A stretch of DNA of 64,000 nt from assembly GCF_005490985.1 (NCBI RefSeq), contig NZ_CP027869.1, positions 2,418,001-2,482,000 on the forward strand, read 5' to 3'. The stretch is from Curtobacterium sp. SGAir0471. Lineage in GTDB: Bacteria; Actinomycetota; Actinomycetes; Actinomycetales; Microbacteriaceae. A program made the translations under genes and the position numbers. Shown piece by piece: positions 56,354-64,000 of this stretch; the first letter of the stretch is position 1; each line of letters starts with the position of its first letter. The notes under the pieces were generated by a model that worked only from the letters and a program-made list of their open reading frames with translations, did not search any database and had not been told where the DNA came from.

Positions 56354-57699
56354 GCGGCGCACTCGTCTGGCTCCGCGAGGACCTGCGACTCGCGGACAAC
56401 CCCGCCCTGCGAGCGGCGATCGACCACGGCGGTCCGGTGACCGTCGTCGTCGTGCTCGACGAGGAGTCGCCGGGCATCCGTCCGGTGGGCGCCGCCAGCC
56501 GCTGGTGGCTCCACCACTCGCTCGCCGCCCTCGACGCCGAACTCCGGGACCGCCACTCACGACTCGTCCTGCGCCGTGGCGCCGCCGCGCGGGTGATCCC
56601 CGAGCTCGTCGCGCAGACCGGCGCCGACGCCGTCTACTGGAACCGCCGGTACGGCAAGGTGGAACGCGACCTCGACGCGGGCATCAAGAGCGCCCTGACC
56701 GACGACGGGAAGGACGCCCACAGCTTCGCGGCGAACCTGCTCTGGGAACCGTGGACGGTCCTCACCGGACAGGGCGAGCCGTTCAAGGTCTTCACCCCGT
56801 TCTGGCGCGCAGCCCAGGCGATGCCCGAACCGCGGCACCCGCTGCCGAAGCCGCGTGACCTGCCCGCCCCGGCGGACGTCGATTCCGACGACCTCGACGA
56901 CTGGGCACTGCTGCCGACGGCGCCGGACTGGGCGGGCGGGCTCCGTGACGCGTGGGAGCCCGGCGAGGCAGGCGCACACCGGAAGCTCGAGCAGTTCGTG
57001 CACGGGCCGCTCGAGGACTACGACCAGCGTGACGAGCCCGCGATGGCCGCGACCAGCGACCTGTCCCCGCACCTCCGGTGGGGCGAGGTCAGCCCGTACC
57101 AGGTGTGGCACCGGCTGCACGGCGAACTCGAGCCCGAGCAGCGCCGGCAGGCCCCGGCGTTCCTCCGCCAGCTCGCGTGGCGCGAGTTCAACTGGAACGA
57201 GTACTTCCACTGCGACGACATCGCGACCGTGAACGTTCGACGCGAGTTCGACGCCTTCCCGTGGCGCGAGGTGGACGACGACGAGCTCGACCGCTGGCGG
57301 CACGGGCGGACCGGCTTCGACCTGGTCGACGCCGGCATGCGGGAGCTCTGGCACTCCGGGGCGATGCACAACCGTGTCCGCCTGGCCACGGCGAGCTTCC
57401 TCGTGAAGAACCTCCTCGTCGACTGGCGCATCGGTGAGCAGTGGTTCTGGGACACCCTGGTCGACGCGGACCCGGCGAACAACGCGGGCAACTGGCAGTG
57501 GGTCGCCGGCTCCGGCTTCGACGCCGCGCCGTACTTCCGCGTGTTCAACCCCGACCGGCAGATGGAACGCTTCGACCCGCACAAGGAGTACGTGCGGCGC
57601 TGGGTTCCCGCGGACGAGGACCGCCCGGAACCGATGGTCGACCTCAAGGCCTCTCGGCAGCGTGCGCTCGACGCCTACGACCGGATGCGTCGCGCATGA
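56350..57699 (+). CDS. phr: Deoxyribodipyrimidine photo-lyase
   Basis: 449 residues. N-terminal alpha/beta antenna domain (ALVWLREDLRLADNPALRAA), then the FAD-binding helical domain: WGEVSPYQVWHRLHGEL, FLRQLAWREFNWNEYFH, DAGMRELWHSGAMHNRVRLA, WDTLVDADPANNAGNWQWVA. Class I CPD photolyase: uses blue light to split cyclobutane pyrimidine dimers. Overlaps the regulator before it and the serine hydrolase after it by 4 nt each. Confidence 0.95.
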   Translation: MSGALVWLREDLRLADNPALRAAIDHGGPVTVVVVLDEESPGIRPVGAASRWWLHHSLAALDAELRDRHSRLVLRRGAAARVIPELVAQTGADAVYWNRRYGKVERDLDAGIKSALTDDGKDAHSFAANLLWEPWTVLTGQGEPFKVFTPFWRAAQAMPEPRHPLPKPRDLPAPADVDSDDLDDWALLPTAPDWAGGLRDAWEPGEAGAHRKLEQFVHGPLEDYDQRDEPAMAATSDLSPHLRWGEVSPYQVWHRLHGELEPEQRRQAPAFLRQLAWREFNWNEYFHCDDIATVNVRREFDAFPWREVDDDELDRWRHGRTGFDLVDAGMRELWHSGAMHNRVRLATASFLVKNLLVDWRIGEQWFWDTLVDADPANNAGNWQWVAGSGFDAAPYFRVFNPDRQMERFDPHKEYVRRWVPADEDRPEPMVDLKASRQRALDAYDRMRRA

Positions 57700-59189
57700 C
57701 GCCGTCGGCCGGGGTGCTCGCGGAGGTCGACGCCCTGTTCGCCGCGCGGGTCGCCGACCGGGTGGCACCGAGCAGCGTCTGGGGCGTGTTCGACCGGGAC
57801 GGCCTGGTCGCCACCGGCGGGCACGGCGACCGTGGTGACGGCCGCGCACCGGACGCCGACACGGTCTACCGCATCGCCTCGTGCACGAAGAGCGTGACCG
57901 CCGCGACGCTCCTCACCCTGGTCGCCGAGGGGCGGGTGGCCCTCGACGACCCGATCACCACGGCCGTCCCGGCGTTCGCCGAGGTCGTCCTGCCGTCGGC
58001 CGACGCGCCGGTGCCCACGCTCCGGATGCTCCTGACGATGTCCGGCGGGTTGCCGACCGACGACCCGTGGGCGGACCGGCAGGAGTCGATCGCCGACGAC
58101 ACGTTCGACGCGGTGCTCCGTTCGGGGCTGCTGTTCGACTCCGTCCCCGGCACGCGCTTCGCCTACTCGAACACCGGGTACGCCCTGCTCGGCCGCGCGG
58201 TCGCCCACGCCGCCGGGGTGCCGTACACGGAGGCGGTGACGGGCCGGGTGCTCCGACCCCTCGGGCTCACGGACACCGTGTTCAGCGCCGCCGAGGCACG
58301 GGGGTACCTCGTCACCGGCCAGCGCGACGACGACGGGTCGTGGACCCCGCAACCGATGACCGGACCGGGTGCGTTCTCGCCGATCGGCGGTCTGTTCTCG
58401 ACGGTCCGCGACCTGGCACGCTGGGCGCGGTTCCTCGCCTCGGCGTCCAGCGCCGCGCCGGAGGCCGGACCGGTCTCCCCCGCCGACCGCCGCGCGATGC
58501 AGCAGGCGATGCGGATCGTGCCGCGCTCGGTGGTGCCGACCGCGGGGCGACCGACGGCGTACGGCTTCGGGCTGTTCGTCGAGCAGGACGACCGCGCCGG
58601 GGAGATCGTGTCGCACTCCGGCGGCTACCCGGGCTTCTCGGCGCACGTGCGGTGGTCCGCGGAGCACGGTCTCGGCGTGGTCGCGTTCGAGAACGCGACG
58701 CAGGCGAAGGTGTCGGCGCCGACCGAACAGGCGCTCGACCTGTTGCTCGCCGACGCGCTCGGCGACCGGACGACGGGAGCAGCGGGAGCGACGTCAGCGA
58801 GCGCAGCGGCCACGGCACCGGGCGTCCGCCGCACCGTCGAGGCCACGCGCGCGGCGCGTCAGGCCGTCACCACACTGCTCCGGGCCTGGGCGGACCCGTC
58901 CGTCGACGACGACACCGCCGCCGACCTCGGGGCGGCCGTGTGCACGCCCAACGTCCCGCTCGACCGCCCGTGGGTGACCCGACGCCGCACGCTGCTCGAG
59001 GGCGCGCAGGCGGTCGGCGCCGACCTCGCGGCGGCTCCGGTGGACGAGCAGTCCGCGGCGCCGTCGCACCTCCGCTGGTGGCTGCCCGGCAGCGCAGGTC
59101 GCCTGCGGGTCGAGATCCGGCTCGCCCCGCTCGCGGCGGGCCGGGTGCAGACCCTGACCGTGACCCCGGAGCGCGCCGAGCAGGGGTGA
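57696..59189 (+). CDS. Serine hydrolase (beta-lactamase/PBP class C family)
   Basis: 497 residues from ATG 57696. Catalytic SxxK in YRIASCTKSVTAATLL (Ser62, Lys65), YSN in FAYSNTGYALLGRAV (Tyr ~residue 151), and the third motif in IVSHSGGYPGFSAHVRW. A ~120-residue C-terminal domain follows the hydrolase core. No signal peptide is visible, so it is probably an intracellular esterase or D-aminopeptidase relative rather than a beta-lactamase. Coupled to photolyase by ATGA overlap. Confidence 0.9.
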   Translation: MTPSAGVLAEVDALFAARVADRVAPSSVWGVFDRDGLVATGGHGDRGDGRAPDADTVYRIASCTKSVTAATLLTLVAEGRVALDDPITTAVPAFAEVVLPSADAPVPTLRMLLTMSGGLPTDDPWADRQESIADDTFDAVLRSGLLFDSVPGTRFAYSNTGYALLGRAVAHAAGVPYTEAVTGRVLRPLGLTDTVFSAAEARGYLVTGQRDDDGSWTPQPMTGPGAFSPIGGLFSTVRDLARWARFLASASSAAPEAGPVSPADRRAMQQAMRIVPRSVVPTAGRPTAYGFGLFVEQDDRAGEIVSHSGGYPGFSAHVRWSAEHGLGVVAFENATQAKVSAPTEQALDLLLADALGDRTTGAAGATSASAAATAPGVRRTVEATRAARQAVTTLLRAWADPSVDDDTAADLGAAVCTPNVPLDRPWVTRRRTLLEGAQAVGADLAAAPVDEQSAAPSHLRWWLPGSAGRLRVEIRLAPLAAGRVQTLTVTPERAEQG

Positions 59190-59277
59190 CCGGCGGGCCG
59201 GCTGGTGATCCGCTAACATTTCAGGTGATCGTGTCCGCACGGTCGCCGACCGATCACTCGACCTCGCCGGAGACGCC

Positions 59278-59850
59278 ATGCCCAGGAGACCCGACCCGAC
59301 CCTGAAGCCCGCGATCGTCGCGAAGGTCGCCCGGCACCTGCAGGACACGAAACTCGAGGACGCCTCGGTCCGGAGCATCGGCCGCGTGCTCGGCACGAGT
59401 GCGTACCCGATCGTGTACCACTTCGGCTCGCGTGAAGCCCTGATCGACGCCGTGGTCGACCACCTCTCCGCCGCGCAGGACCGTTCCCTCGACCCCGCCG
59501 CCGACCCGTGCACGCTCACCGAGCACCTGCTCGCCGTCTTCGGTGGCCTCGACACCCCCGAACGGCGCCTCGCGGCGCGGCTGACGTTCGAGCTCGGGTG
59601 CGTCGAGGGGCTCGACGGCCGCGACCGCCAGCTGCGGCTGCACCGCCGCCGGGTCGACGAGCTCTCGGCGTGGTGCCGTGCGCACGGCCGCTGCGAGGCG
59701 GACGCGGACCGGACCGCACGGGCCGCGGTCGCCGCGGCGCGCGGTGCCCAGTGGGGTGCCCTCGTCGACCCGGACCGCTCGGACGTCGACGGCGCGCTGC
59801 GCGCGATCGCGCACGACCTCGCGGCGTCGGTGCGCCTCGCTGCCGCCTGA
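59278..59850 (+). CDS. TetR/AcrR family transcriptional regulator
   Basis: 190 residues. TetR HTH: KPAIVAKVARHLQDTKLEDA, VRSIGRVLGTSAYPIVYHFG (recognition helix) and SREALIDAVVDHLSAAQ; the C-terminal ligand domain is variable. GGAG 5-6 nt before the ATG. Upstream GGTGATC is repeated at 59204 and 59224 around TAACAT (59214-59219), a possible promoter with autoregulatory site. No obvious target gene next to it. Confidence 0.9.
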   Translation: MPRRPDPTLKPAIVAKVARHLQDTKLEDASVRSIGRVLGTSAYPIVYHFGSREALIDAVVDHLSAAQDRSLDPAADPCTLTEHLLAVFGGLDTPERRLAARLTFELGCVEGLDGRDRQLRLHRRRVDELSAWCRAHGRCEADADRTARAAVAAARGAQWGALVDPDRSDVDGALRAIAHDLAASVRLAAA

Positions 59851-59934
59851 CGGCCGACGAGCACGGCACCCGGCCGGCACGACGACCGACCCGCACGACG
59901 ACGGACCGGCGCGATCACCGACCCGCACGACGAC

Positions 59935-59982
59935 GACGGACGGGAGGCGCGGTGCCAGCCGGCACCGCGCCTCCCGTCCGTC
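59935..59982. terminator. Hairpin terminator (GGACGGGAGGC family)
   Basis: Perfect 22-bp stem beginning GACGGACGGGAGGCGCGGTG, loop AGCC, between the convergent TetR and sodA genes. Confidence 0.85.
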
Positions 59983-60011
59983 AGCCGGTCACCACGTGAC
60001 CGGCAGCCGCG

Positions 60012-60626
60012 TCACAGGGTGACGAACGACTGCGACTTGGCGTTCGCGAAGCGAGCCGCGACGTTCTCCCAGTCGACGATGTTCCACACGGCCTTGACGT
60101 AGTCCGCCTTGACGTTGAGGTAGTCGAGGTAGAACGCGTGCTCCCACATGTCGAGCATGAAGATCGGCACGACGCCCAGCGGCACGTTGGCCTGCTGGTC
60201 GAAGAGCTGGAAGGTGGTGAGCTTCTGACCGACCTGGTCCCACGCGAGCACCGACCAGCCGGAGCCCTGGATGCCCGTGGCGACGGCGGTGAACTGCGCC
60301 TGGAACTTCTCGAACGAGCCGAAGAACTCGTCGATCGCCGCGGCGAGCTCGCCCTCGGGGACCTTCGTGTCCGGGCCGAGGTTGGTCCAGAAGATCGAGT
60401 GGTTGACGTGGCCGCCGAGGTTGAACGCCAGGTCCTTCTCGAGCTTGTTCACGTTCGCCAGGTTGCCCGACTCGCGGGCCTCGGCGAGCTGCTCGAGCGC
60501 GGTGTTCGCACCCGTGACGTAGGTCTGGTGGTGCTTGTCGTGGTGCAGCTGCATGATCTTGCCGCTGATGTGCGGCTCGAGCGCTGCGTAGTCGTACGGC
60601 AGCTCCGGCAGGGTGTACTCAGCCAT
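60012..60626 (-). CDS. sodA: Superoxide dismutase (Fe/Mn)
   Basis: 204 residues. Metal ligands in [19 protein letters not shown] (His28), [17 protein letters not shown] (second His), and [20 protein letters not shown] (Asp and His). [13 protein letters not shown] and [10 protein letters not shown] are standard. GSGW and DVWEHAYYLDY-type context favours Mn or cambialistic; metal choice cannot be decided. GAAAGGA lies ahead of the ATG. Confidence 0.97.
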   Translation of the reverse strand: MAEYTLPELPYDYAALEPHISGKIMQLHHDKHHQTYVTGANTALEQLAEARESGNLANVNKLEKDLAFNLGGHVNHSIFWTNLGPDTKVPEGELAAAIDEFFGSFEKFQAQFTAVATGIQGSGWSVLAWDQVGQKLTTFQLFDQQANVPLGVVPIFMLDMWEHAFYLDYLNVKADYVKAVWNIVDWENVAARFANAKSQSFVTL

Positions 60627-60671
60627 CTGAGGTCCTTTCGATCGGTGGTTGGCGGAACGGTGCCCCGCGGC

Positions 60672-61181
60672 TCACGAGAGCCGGGAACGGTCGGAGAGGG
60701 AGTGGAATTCCCGGTTGTGGTAGACCAGCGGCTCGCCGCGGTCGGTCCCGGTCGCGATGTCGAGCACCTCGGCCACGACGACGGTCGACGAGCCGATCTC
60801 GGTCGTCGACCGCGGGCGGCAGCGCAGCGCGGTCGCGGCGGCGGGCAGGTAACGCTCACCGGTCGGCAGCGTCCCCCACATCGGGTCGTCCGCCGCGGGG
60901 CTACCGGTCGCGGCGAACCGCTTGGCGAGACCGACGCTGAGCGAGTCGACGAGGTGCACCACGAAGACGTCGGCGCCGAGCACGACCCCGGCGGAGCCGG
61001 ACTTGGTCGAGAGCGAGAAGACGAGCACGGGCGGGTCGACCGCGACGCTCGCGACGCTCGAGGCGGTCAGGCCCGTCGGACCCTCGGGCCCCTCGGCGGT
61101 GATGACCGCGACACCGGCGGGGTGTCCGCGGAAGGCGGCCTTGTACGCGTCGGCGATGGTGGCCGGGGTGTCGTCGGGCAT
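60672..61181 (-). CDS. Flavin reductase family protein
   Basis: 169 residues from ATG 61181. Split-barrel flavin-binding domain: AFRGHPAGVAVITAEGPEGP, GLTASSVASVAVDPPVLVFS, FVVHLVDSLSVGLAKRFAAT and EPLVYHNREFHSL. It supplies reduced FMN/FAD to two-component monooxygenases or acts as an oxidoreductase; no partner oxygenase is adjacent. 46 nt upstream of sodA on the same strand. Confidence 0.92.
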   Translation of the reverse strand: MPDDTPATIADAYKAAFRGHPAGVAVITAEGPEGPTGLTASSVASVAVDPPVLVFSLSTKSGSAGVVLGADVFVVHLVDSLSVGLAKRFAATGSPAADDPMWGTLPTGERYLPAAATALRCRPRSTTEIGSSTVVVAEVLDIATGTDRGEPLVYHNREFHSLSDRSRLS

Positions 61182-61312
61182 GGCAGTCGTGGTGTTCCTC
61201 CGGATGGGATCGGCCGCGGCTGCGCGGCCACCTCCCACCGTAGGACCTCGACCAGGGTCCACGTCAGCGATTCCCAGGTTCGTCCGATCCCGGGCGCGCC
61301 GGACGGACCGCC

Positions 61313-62836
61313 TCAGTCGCGCTTCAGCATCACGACGGAGGCCGCCGCGGCGACGAGCATGAGCACCGCCGCGACCGCACCGGTGATCGTCACGCCGGAG
61401 TCGAACGCGGCCCGGGCACTCTCGAGCAGCGCCTGCCCGGCCGTGCCGCCGAGGTCGGCCGCAGCGGACACCGCCCCACCGAGGGTCTCCTGCGCCGCCG
61501 TCCGCGCCGAGCCGACGAGGGCGTCCGGCACCGACACGTGGGACCGGTACGCGGTCGCCAGGATCGTCCCGAGCACCGCCGTCCCGAGCACGGCGCCGAT
61601 CTCGTACGCGGTCTCGGACACCGCCGACGCCGCGCCGGCCTTGTCCGCGGGAGCCGTGGAGATGATGAGGTCGTTCGTGACGGTCTCCGATGCACCGATG
61701 CCGATGCCGAGCAGCACGAAGGCGACCGCGAGCGCGACGATCGACGCGTGGTGCCCGAGGACCGAGACCATCGCGTAGGCGGCGGCCGAGAACGTCAGGG
61801 AGACGGCGACGACCCAGCGCGGGGCGACCCTGGCGACGATCGGTACGACGACGAGTCCGGCGACGATCGTGAGCACCGACCCGGGCACGAGCACCAGGCC
61901 GGACGTGAACGGGTCGAGCCCGGCGACGAGCTGCAGGTGCTGCGCGATGAAGAACAGGAACCCGGTGAGCGAGAACATCGCCGCCATGTTCATGAGCACG
62001 CTGCCCGTGAACGCGGTGCTCCGGAAGAGCCGGAGGTCGAGCATCGGCGTGCGCGAGCGCAGCTGCCGGCGGACGAACGCGATGCCGCAGAGCACGCCGA
62101 CGGCGAGCGCCGCGATCGCGAAGCCGCGCTCCTCCGGGTGCACGACCGACTTGATCGCCCACGCGGTCGGGGCGAGGGTGCCGAGCGACAGCAGCATGCT
62201 CGGGACGTCCACCGGACCCGGCTGGGGGTCGCGGGACTCGGGGACGAGGAAGGGCACCCCGACGAGCATGAGCACGAGGATCGGCACCGCGACGAGGAAC
62301 ACCGCACCCCAGTGGAAGTGGGCGAGCAGCGTGCCGCCGACGAGCGGACCGAGCGCGTTGCCCGCCGCGAACATCGTCGACCAGACGGCGAGGGCGACGC
62401 GGCGCTCCCCCGCGTCGACGAAGACGTTGCGGATGATCGACAGGGTGGCGGGCATGAGCATCGCGCCGAAGACGCCCATCACGGCGCGGGCGGCGACGAG
62501 CATCCAGGCCTCGGTCGCGAAGGCCGCGGCGACGGACAGCAGCGCGAAGCCGGTCGCGCCGACGACGAGGATGCGGCGTCGCCCGATGCGGTCGCCGATG
62601 CTCCCCATCACGACGAGCAGGCCGGCGAGCACGAGCGGGTAGGCGTCGACGATCCAGAGCTGGGTCGTCGCGCTCGGGTCGAGGGCACGCGCGATGGTCG
62701 GCAGCGCGAAGCTCAGCACGGTGTTGTCGACGGAGATGAGCAGCACCGGCAGCATCAGCACGGCGAGCGCCGCGAACCGACGGGCGCGGCTGCCGGTGAC
62801 GGCGGTGGCGACGGGGCTGGTGAGCAGAGTGGACAC
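61313..62836 (-). CDS. MFS transporter, DHA2 (EmrB/QacA) drug exporter type
   Basis: 507 residues from GTG 62836 (GGGAG 7 nt upstream); an upstream GTG would add 15 unlikely residues. Fourteen predicted membrane helices; motif A VVMGSIGDRIGRRRILVVGA and motif C-like VWSTMFAAGNALGPLVGGTL are clear, with D in LLISVDNTVLSFALPTI of helix 1. Proton-driven efflux of drugs or metabolites. Preceded by a promoter overlapped by two inverted repeats, so it is tightly repressed by a probable TetR-type regulator. Confidence 0.93.
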   Translation of the reverse strand: MSTLLTSPVATAVTGSRARRFAALAVLMLPVLLISVDNTVLSFALPTIARALDPSATTQLWIVDAYPLVLAGLLVVMGSIGDRIGRRRILVVGATGFALLSVAAAFATEAWMLVAARAVMGVFGAMLMPATLSIIRNVFVDAGERRVALAVWSTMFAAGNALGPLVGGTLLAHFHWGAVFLVAVPILVLMLVGVPFLVPESRDPQPGPVDVPSMLLSLGTLAPTAWAIKSVVHPEERGFAIAALAVGVLCGIAFVRRQLRSRTPMLDLRLFRSTAFTGSVLMNMAAMFSLTGFLFFIAQHLQLVAGLDPFTSGLVLVPGSVLTIVAGLVVVPIVARVAPRWVVAVSLTFSAAAYAMVSVLGHHASIVALAVAFVLLGIGIGASETVTNDLIISTAPADKAGAASAVSETAYEIGAVLGTAVLGTILATAYRSHVSVPDALVGSARTAAQETLGGAVSAAADLGGTAGQALLESARAAFDSGVTITGAVAAVLMLVAAAASVVMLKRD

Positions 62837-62942
62837 GGTGACTCCCTGGGGAACGAGCCGGACCAGGTCGACGGCGGACACTTTCGGTGGGGCAGACGAG
62901 ACGGGACGCGGAAGTGGTCACGCGCCCCGTCAGGACTCCATG

Positions 62943-62980
62943 AGTGTACCGTCTGGACGGTTGTGGTTGCAAGTGCAACC
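62943..62980 (-). promoter_or_regulatory. Promoter and operator of the MFS gene
   Basis: On the minus strand TTGCAA (62972-62967) and TACACT (62948-62943) are 18 bp apart. ACCGTC-TG-GACGGT (62948-62961) occupies the spacer and GGTTGCA-AG-TGCAACC (62965-62980) covers the -35. Two perfect inverted repeats over one promoter is a classic repressor layout. Confidence 0.75.
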
Positions 62981-62984
62981 AATC

Positions 62985-63032
62985 GACGGACGGGAGGCCC
63001 GTGGCGACACCGCCACGGGCCTCCCGTCCGTC
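62985..63032. terminator. Hairpin terminator (GGACGGGAGGC family)
   Basis: 22-bp perfect stem beginning GACGGACGGGAGGCCCGTGG, loop ACAC, 28 nt after the LacI gene stop and just upstream of the MFS operator. Confidence 0.85.
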
Positions 63033-63060
63033 GTCGGTCCCCGCTGCGGACCGAGGTCGC

Positions 63061-64000
63061 TCAGGCGGACTCGCGCACCAGCAGCCGGTGGCGGACCGTG
63101 CGCTGCACGGCCGCGCCGGACCGCGGCAGGTCGTCGACGAGCATGCCGGTGGCGAGGTCGAGGGCCTCGCGCGCGACGGCGTCGAGGTCGACCGCGAGGG
63201 TGGTGAGGGTGGGTGCGACGAGCGTGCCGAGCGCGAGGCCGTCGACGCCGACCACGCGGACGTCCCCCGGGACGTCGATCCCGGCGCGCCGGCAGGCTCC
63301 CAGGACCCCGAGCGCCATGAGGTCGTTGAAGGCGAGCACCGCGTCGACCCGGCGGAACCGCTCGAGCGCCCTGGTCGTCATCGCGGCGCCGAGCTCCGAG
63401 GTCGGGGCGTCGGCGATCGCGATCTCCGGCAGGTAGCCGCGGCGGCGGAGGGCGTCGAGCATGAGCCGGCCGCGCCCGCTCGGCCGCCCGGTGTCCGAGG
63501 CGTCGACGATCACCGGGTGCCGGACGCCCGTCTGCACGAGGTGGTCGGCGAGGTCCTCGACCGCCTGGGTCGGGTCGATCCGGACGGCTCCGCGGAGGAC
63601 CTCGCCGGCGGGGTCGAGCTCCACCACGGGCACGGAGCCCAGGTGCTCGACGAGTTCGGGCGCCCGGGCCCCGAGGTAGCCGATCACCACGTCCGTCTGC
63701 ACGCCGAGCGCCCGGACCGCGCGGTCCGAGTCACCGGCGAGCCCGGCGTCGGCGAGCATGACGTCCCACCCGCGTGCGGCCGCGAGCCGGAGCACCGCGG
63801 CAGCGAGCTCCGGCGAGTAGGGGTTCCGCAGGTCGTCGACGACGAGCCCGAGCTGCCGGTCGCCGCCCGTGACCAGCCCACGGCCGAAGCGCGAGGGACG
63901 GTAGTCGAGCGCCGCGGCCGCCGCGAGCACGCGCTCCTTCGTCGCCGGGCTGATGCCGTACAGGCCGTTCATCGCCCGGGTCACCGTCTGCCGGGAGACC
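63061..64000 (-). CDS. LacI family transcriptional regulator, 5' end missing
   Basis: About 313 residues visible; the reading frame runs through the right window edge. Upstream of the possible start GTG 63984 the residues VSRQT continue in frame, matching the LacI recognition helix (VSRQTVTRAMNG), so the first ~20 residues lie outside. Hinge helix LGISPATKERVL-like (GISPATKERVLAAAAALDYR), then the sugar-binding domain: LGLVVDDLRNPYSPELAAAV, DAVLAFNDLMALGVLGACRR and VRVVGVDGLALGTLVAPTLT. Controls a carbohydrate operon that must lie outside the window. Confidence 0.95.
   Translation of the reverse strand, partial: VSRQTVTRAMNGLYGISPATKERVLAAAAALDYRPSRFGRGLVTGGDRQLGLVVDDLRNPYSPELAAAVLRLAAARGWDVMLADAGLAGDSDRAVRALGVQTDVVIGYLGARAPELVEHLGSVPVVELDPAGEVLRGAVRIDPTQAVEDLADHLVQTGVRHPVIVDASDTGRPSGRGRLMLDALRRRGYLPEIAIADAPTSELGAAMTTRALERFRRVDAVLAFNDLMALGVLGACRRAGIDVPGDVRVVGVDGLALGTLVAPTLTTLAVDLDAVAREALDLATGMLVDDLPRSGAAVQRTVRHRLLVRESA

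Noticed and set aside
57696..59189. Antibiotic-resistance beta-lactamase
   Set aside because: The SxxK/YSN/HSGG pattern fits the wider serine-hydrolase family; no export signal and the operon partner is photolyase.
61538..63436. 632-codon plus-strand frame opposite the MFS exporter
   Set aside because: Arg/Glu/His-rich antisense translation with no family; the minus-strand MFS and LacI genes explain the sequence.

Overview
The window is about 64 kb of very GC-rich DNA from an actinobacterial chromosome. The gene set points to Micrococcales, most likely Microbacteriaceae and close to Curtobacterium (inferred from gene order, not from a search). Supporting signs are the block tRNA-Trp-secE-nusG-rplK-rplA, a BldC-like HTH protein, a 32-residue bS22/COX24-type ribosomal peptide, the menaquinone pathway with System II cytochrome c maturation, a short archaeal-type AspRS, many GTG starts, and TAnnnT -10 boxes a few bases ahead of start codons. 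I saw no prophage, transposase, CRISPR array or rRNA gene. Almost everything is chromosomal housekeeping, transport and regulation.

Layout. 1-2.7 kb: a cluster of an acyl-CoA dehydrogenase (cut by the window edge), a PIG-L deacetylase fused to a methyltransferase, and a GT2 glycosyltransferase; it probably makes or trims an unknown glycoconjugate. 2.7-10.6 kb: a carbohydrate-uptake regulon with an isomerase, a Gfo/Idh/MocA oxidoreductase, a binding lipoprotein and two permeases (no ATPase), facing a divergent ROK repressor, plus a beta-propeller protein. 10.7-12.0 kb: a YqaJ-type nuclease and a Pr6Pr membrane protein sharing a CTAG stop. 12.1-15.1 kb: rplA, rplK, nusG, secE and tRNA-Trp. 15.2-18.5 kb: an aminotransferase, murB and two MaoC-type dehydratase-fold proteins. 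18.6-22.0 kb: a small unknown gene, a 19-bp repeat array, tRNA-Met, tRNA-Thr, an M23 peptidase with a possible MtrA box, an inositol monophosphatase and tRNA-Tyr. 22.2-26.7 kb: YajQ, cardiolipin synthase, an acyltransferase-like membrane protein and a ferredoxin reductase.

26.7-42.6 kb is a respiratory region: a polyprenyl diphosphate synthase and menG, F, D, A, E, B and C for menaquinone, then ccsB, resB, ccdA and a TlpA/ResA thioredoxin for cytochrome c maturation, ending in a histidine phosphatase. 42.7-48.7 kb: a SulP transporter divergent from a MerR regulator across a perfect inverted repeat, two small unknown genes, aspS, a Dabb protein, a glutaredoxin, the bS22 peptide, the BldC-like protein and an ArsR-like regulator. 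48.7-54.0 kb: a Ktr/Trk potassium uptake pair, proC, a CDF transporter, tadA and upp. 54.0-55.9 kb: a mostly non-coding stretch with repeats, a probable leaderless 33-codon ORF, an orphan OmpR-type DNA-binding protein and a structured low-GC spacer. 55.9-64.0 kb: a MarR-photolyase-serine hydrolase operon, a TetR regulator, sodA, a flavin reductase, an MFS drug exporter with a clear operator, and a LacI regulator cut by the window end.

Genome-scale patterns worth noting are a recurring GGACGGGAGGC hairpin family at gene ends, several tandem minisatellites exactly between genes, and a set of candidate leaderless transcripts.
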